From positions 4,402,001-4,466,000 of the forward strand of contig NZ_BJOR01000001.1 in assembly GCF_006540305.1 (NCBI RefSeq): 64,000 bases of DNA, read 5' to 3'. Position numbers and translations under genes: made by a program. The notes under the pieces were generated by a model. That model saw nothing but the letters and a program-made list of their open reading frames with translations, searched no databases and was not told the origin of the DNA. This DNA comes from Streptomyces sp. 6-11-2. Its GTDB lineage: Bacteria > Actinomycetota > Actinomycetes > Streptomycetales > Streptomycetaceae. Shown here one piece after another: positions 61,882 through 64,000 of the stretch (its first letter is position 1; the number at the start of each line of letters is the position of its first letter).

Positions 61882-62868
61882 CTATGCACGGGCGGCCGAC
61901 CGTAGGGCCGTCGCGATGGCCTTGCCGAGCGCCGTGCCTACCGGCGGAGGGGTGGCGTGACCGATCTGCCGGTACCGGGCCGTCTTCCGGCCGGTGATTT
62001 GCCACTCCGGGGGGAACGACTGAAGTACGGCCGCTTGGTCCACCGTGATCTTCAGCATCCGGGCTGCCTCGTCCGAGCGTGGCCACACGTAGTCCGGCCC
62101 CGGTACCTCGTCGGCGAACGCGCCGCCGTTCACCCCCATCCGAGCCCAGGCCCGTTTCGTGCCGCTGGGGCCGAGGTCCGCTCCGCCCCGGTTGTCCGAG
62201 CCCCCGACGAGGGTCGGCGCCACGGCCCGTGCCTGGTCCGCCCAGGCATCAGCCTCGGACCAGCCCCGGGCGCTCATCGATCGACGCAGCGCCCGACCGA
62301 CCGAGACGTGCTCGCTCACCGTCGGCTCAGGCGGAACGAAGGCACGGAACCACGGCTCCTTGATCGCCACGAGAACGCCCTGCAGTCGCTCCTGGGGAAC
62401 GCCGAAGTCCGCCGCGTTCAGCACGAACCAGCGGAGCCGGTAACCAAGATGCGCCAGCTCGCCCTCGATGAACTCCCTGACCTCTGCATACGCGGGCGAG
62501 TCGACGAGAGCGGGCAGGTTCTCCAGCAGCAGGGCGCGCGGCTGGATCGCGTGGACCAGGTAGACCGTGGCGGTGAGCAGTCGCAGTTCCGGCTCGCTGT
62601 CCGACCGTCTCACCGCCGCCGAGGACTTCACCCGGGGCAGGCCTGCCGAGAGCAGATCGACGTCCAGGGTCTCCGGGTGCTCCTCCGGGAGGAAGCTGAT
62701 CAGATCGTCGCAGACGACCTTCCAACGAGGCCGGTTGGTCAGGATCGTCTCGCACGCCTGGGGCTTGTTGTCGAGCAGGAGCACCGGTGAAAAGCCCGCG
62801 CTCTCCAGCCCCGATGCCAGGCCGCCCGCACCCGCGCAGACATCCACGAAACACAGCCGGTCCGTCAT
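61882..62868 (-). CDS. C5-methyltransferase-like protein lacking the catalytic Cys
   Basis: 328-residue homologue of C5 methyltransferases. Motif I (DVCAGAGGLASGL) is intact, but motif IV, normally GGPPCQ, reads SAGLPRVKSS, so the catalytic Cys is Arg. Motif VI is ENL in LLLENLPAL, motif VIII reads QERLQGV (second Arg lost), and motif X is QIGHATPPPVG. The protein should bind AdoMet but not methylate. Such a partner could stabilise or target the active enzyme, or sense hemimethylated DNA. It precedes the active gene and overlaps it (GTG 61889) if the upstream start is used. Confidence 0.88.
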   Translation of the reverse strand: MTDRLCFVDVCAGAGGLASGLESAGFSPVLLLDNKPQACETILTNRPRWKVVCDDLISFLPEEHPETLDVDLLSAGLPRVKSSAAVRRSDSEPELRLLTATVYLVHAIQPRALLLENLPALVDSPAYAEVREFIEGELAHLGYRLRWFVLNAADFGVPQERLQGVLVAIKEPWFRAFVPPEPTVSEHVSVGRALRRSMSARGWSEADAWADQARAVAPTLVGGSDNRGGADLGPSGTKRAWARMGVNGGAFADEVPGPDYVWPRSDEAARMLKITVDQAAVLQSFPPEWQITGRKTARYRQIGHATPPPVGTALGKAIATALRSAARA

Positions 62869-62911
62869 TCGCTCCCCCCTCAGTCCAACACACGGCCCGA
62901 CGACCGCGTTC

Positions 62912-63349
62912 TCACCTTGCGGCGCCCCGCACCCGCTTCTTCAGATCCACCGCCGCCCGCACTGCTGCTGCCACCTCGCCGGGCGGTACGTGCTCCCAGA
63001 ACCGCAGTACCGTCCAGCCCTGGGCGGCGAGGTGTTCGGTGGTCTCTCGATCACGGGCCATGTTCCGATCCAGCTTGGCGCGCCACCAATCCGCGTTGGC
63101 CTTCGGATGCGTGGCGTGTTGTGGGCAGCCGTGCCAGAAGCAACCGTCCATGAAGATCGCGATCTTGTACTTGCCGAAGACGATGTCGATCGTGCGGCGC
63201 GGCATGCCCGGCACCGGTACGTTCACGCGATAGCGCAGGCCCGAGGCGTGCAACAGTCGCCGAACCGCGATCTCCACAGCGGTATCACGAGAGCCCTGCC
63301 GGCTCATACGGGCGGAGACTGCGGCGGAGGAGGGAAGGGCATCGGGCAC
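62912..63349 (-). CDS. vsr: Very short patch repair (Vsr-like) endonuclease
   Basis: 145-residue PD-(D/E)XK-fold nuclease of the Vsr family, which nicks at T:G mismatches made by 5-methylcytosine deamination. Hallmarks are RMSRQGSRDTAVEIAVRRLLHASGLRYRV, PRRTIDIVFGKYKIAIFMDGCFWHGCP (catalytic Asp and zinc Cys/His) and the C-terminal WTVLRFWEHV. GTG 63349 gives the usual MPDxL start. It is 43 bases upstream of the pseudo-methyltransferase on the same strand. It fits a role protecting DNA from methylation-linked mutation, or a restriction role. Confidence 0.9.
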   Translation of the reverse strand: MPDALPSSAAVSARMSRQGSRDTAVEIAVRRLLHASGLRYRVNVPVPGMPRRTIDIVFGKYKIAIFMDGCFWHGCPQHATHPKANADWWRAKLDRNMARDRETTEHLAAQGWTVLRFWEHVPPGEVAAAVRAAVDLKKRVRGAAR

Positions 63350-63763
63350 GACGCCATTCTGCCGGCGGGCTCGGTATCGGTTACAGGCTATGGCGGAGGT
63401 CTCCGGGTGGACGAGCACCAAGGCACCTTCGCGGCGTTCCAAACCTGGACGACACGTGGAGCACGCGTGGACCTACCCCCGGTTCTTCCTGCTCCGCAAC
63501 GTAGCAAAACCAACCGCCCATGCTGCGTCGTCGAAGCCGCAACCACCGCCATCGACAGTCCGAGGCCGACGAGAAGGTAGGACAGCGAGTGGTCGTACAG
63601 GACCCGCAGGATGGCCCCGGGGGCAGGCCCAGGATGCTGAGGACGCCCAGGGCGCTCGACTGGTTGCGGCGGCAGTCGCTGATCGACAAGCATGGTCAAC
63701 GTTGACGAGAACATGACGGCACCGTCGGCGACTGCCAAGGCCATGTGAGGGACGGGGGTACCG
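63350..63763. other. Intergenic stretch, possible decayed sequence
   Basis: About 415 bases without a supported gene. A minus-strand frame contains a hydrophobic stretch LSYLLVGLGLSMAVVAAS that might be a remnant of a membrane protein, but no start, ribosome site or family signature was found. It may also mark the right edge of the defence island. Confidence 0.4.
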
Positions 63764-64000
63764 GTGAGTGACCGGCATGTACGGAAGATGTTGCGGCAGA
63801 TGGCGAGCGGGGGGCCCGTCCAGGTCGCTCCCGCCATGGGGTCGATGAAGAAGTTCACTCGACTCGCCTTCATCGCCGAGCAGTTCGGGTACGAGTACGC
63901 GGACATAGGGCAGGGCGGTGGGCCGGACGGCAACGGGTACGTGATGCTGATCGTGCCCGACCCCAGCCCGCAGGCCCGCGCGCGGGCCGCGCAGAACTGG
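63764..64000 (+). CDS. Hypothetical protein, 3' partial
   Basis: GTG 63764 preceded by GAGGGACGGGGG opens a frame MSDRHVRKMLRQMASGGPVQ... reaching the window end (79 codons). The visible part has FTRLAFIAEQFGYEYADIGQGGGPDGNGYVMLIVPDPSPQARARAA, without membrane segments. I do not recognise the family, and the 3' end is not in the window. Normal G/C-biased codon use suggests a return to core DNA after the island. Confidence 0.7.
   Translation, partial: MSDRHVRKMLRQMASGGPVQVAPAMGSMKKFTRLAFIAEQFGYEYADIGQGGGPDGNGYVMLIVPDPSPQARARAAQNW

Noticed and set aside
43713..63349. Integrase, transposase, attachment site or CRISPR array in the defence island
   Set aside because: None seen: no recombinase motifs, no tRNA at the edges, and no regularly spaced repeat/spacer pattern.
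63388..63933. Minus-strand 181-aa frame with a hydrophobic stretch
   Set aside because: Antisense to the partial gene at 63764, no start or family features; may be a relic only.

Overview
The window is high-GC DNA of the kind found in Streptomyces. Supporting signs are strong G/C third-position bias, GTG starts, DasR-type operators on GlcNAc transport genes, a CysO/CysM/Mec cysteine locus preceded by a short Cys-ending leader peptide, a LAETG sortase substrate, and a HTH/DUF397 pair beside an RsbW-like ATPase. From memory, the order nagE2-nagF-rph-rdgB matches the conserved core of Streptomyces chromosomes. The species cannot be named from the sequence.

Bases 1 to about 28,800 are mostly core: an M6 immune-inhibitor-A protease (5' end cut by the window), pncA and pncB for NAD salvage, clpS, a DUF2017 gene, an amino acid permease, the cysteine locus (mec, leader peptide, cysO, cysM), a lipoprotein, a membrane-anchored PemK/MazF-like protein, a metallo-beta-lactamase-fold hydrolase, the GlcNAc PTS genes with three DasR-like sites, rph, rdgB, tRNA-Leu(UAG), bcp, a GroES-like gene, a guanidine-III-type riboswitch with a sugE/gdx exporter, a bifunctional penicillin-binding protein, an ABC-2 exporter of two permeases and one ATPase, a SGNH hydrolase, a DUF445 protein, a sugar-porter-like MFS protein and a beta carbonic anhydrase.

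Bases 28,990 to 43,700 are more variable. They hold a LAETG surface protein interrupted by an in-frame TGA, small membrane proteins, an AhpD-like protein, an Lrp/MFS/M20 hydrolase module, an unusual FHA-flavin monooxygenase fusion, a TetR/DHA2 efflux pair, a broken ATP-grasp (RiPP maturase type) fragment, and a HTH/DUF397 pair with an anti-sigma-like ATPase.

Bases 43,713 to 63,349 form one compact defence island of ten recognised genes. A minus-strand operon encodes a 1,583-residue protein with an N-terminal sacsin/Hsp90-like ATPase and a C-terminal SF2 helicase, then a UvrD-like helicase, DrmA and DrmB, with 4-base overlaps at every junction. Divergent from it, a plus-strand operon encodes a HTH-GHKL ATPase fusion, an unrecognised 331-residue protein and a 293-residue protein (possibly DUF6339). 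Facing that is a minus-strand group: a Vsr-like endonuclease, a C5-methyltransferase homologue that has lost its catalytic Cys, and an intact C5-methyltransferase with a long charged insertion. DrmA and DrmB are the DISARM core, but drmC, drmD and drmE are not seen. The island therefore looks like an undescribed DISARM variant, or DISARM-derived genes joined to a MORC/GHKL-type restriction-modification system. It is the main finding.
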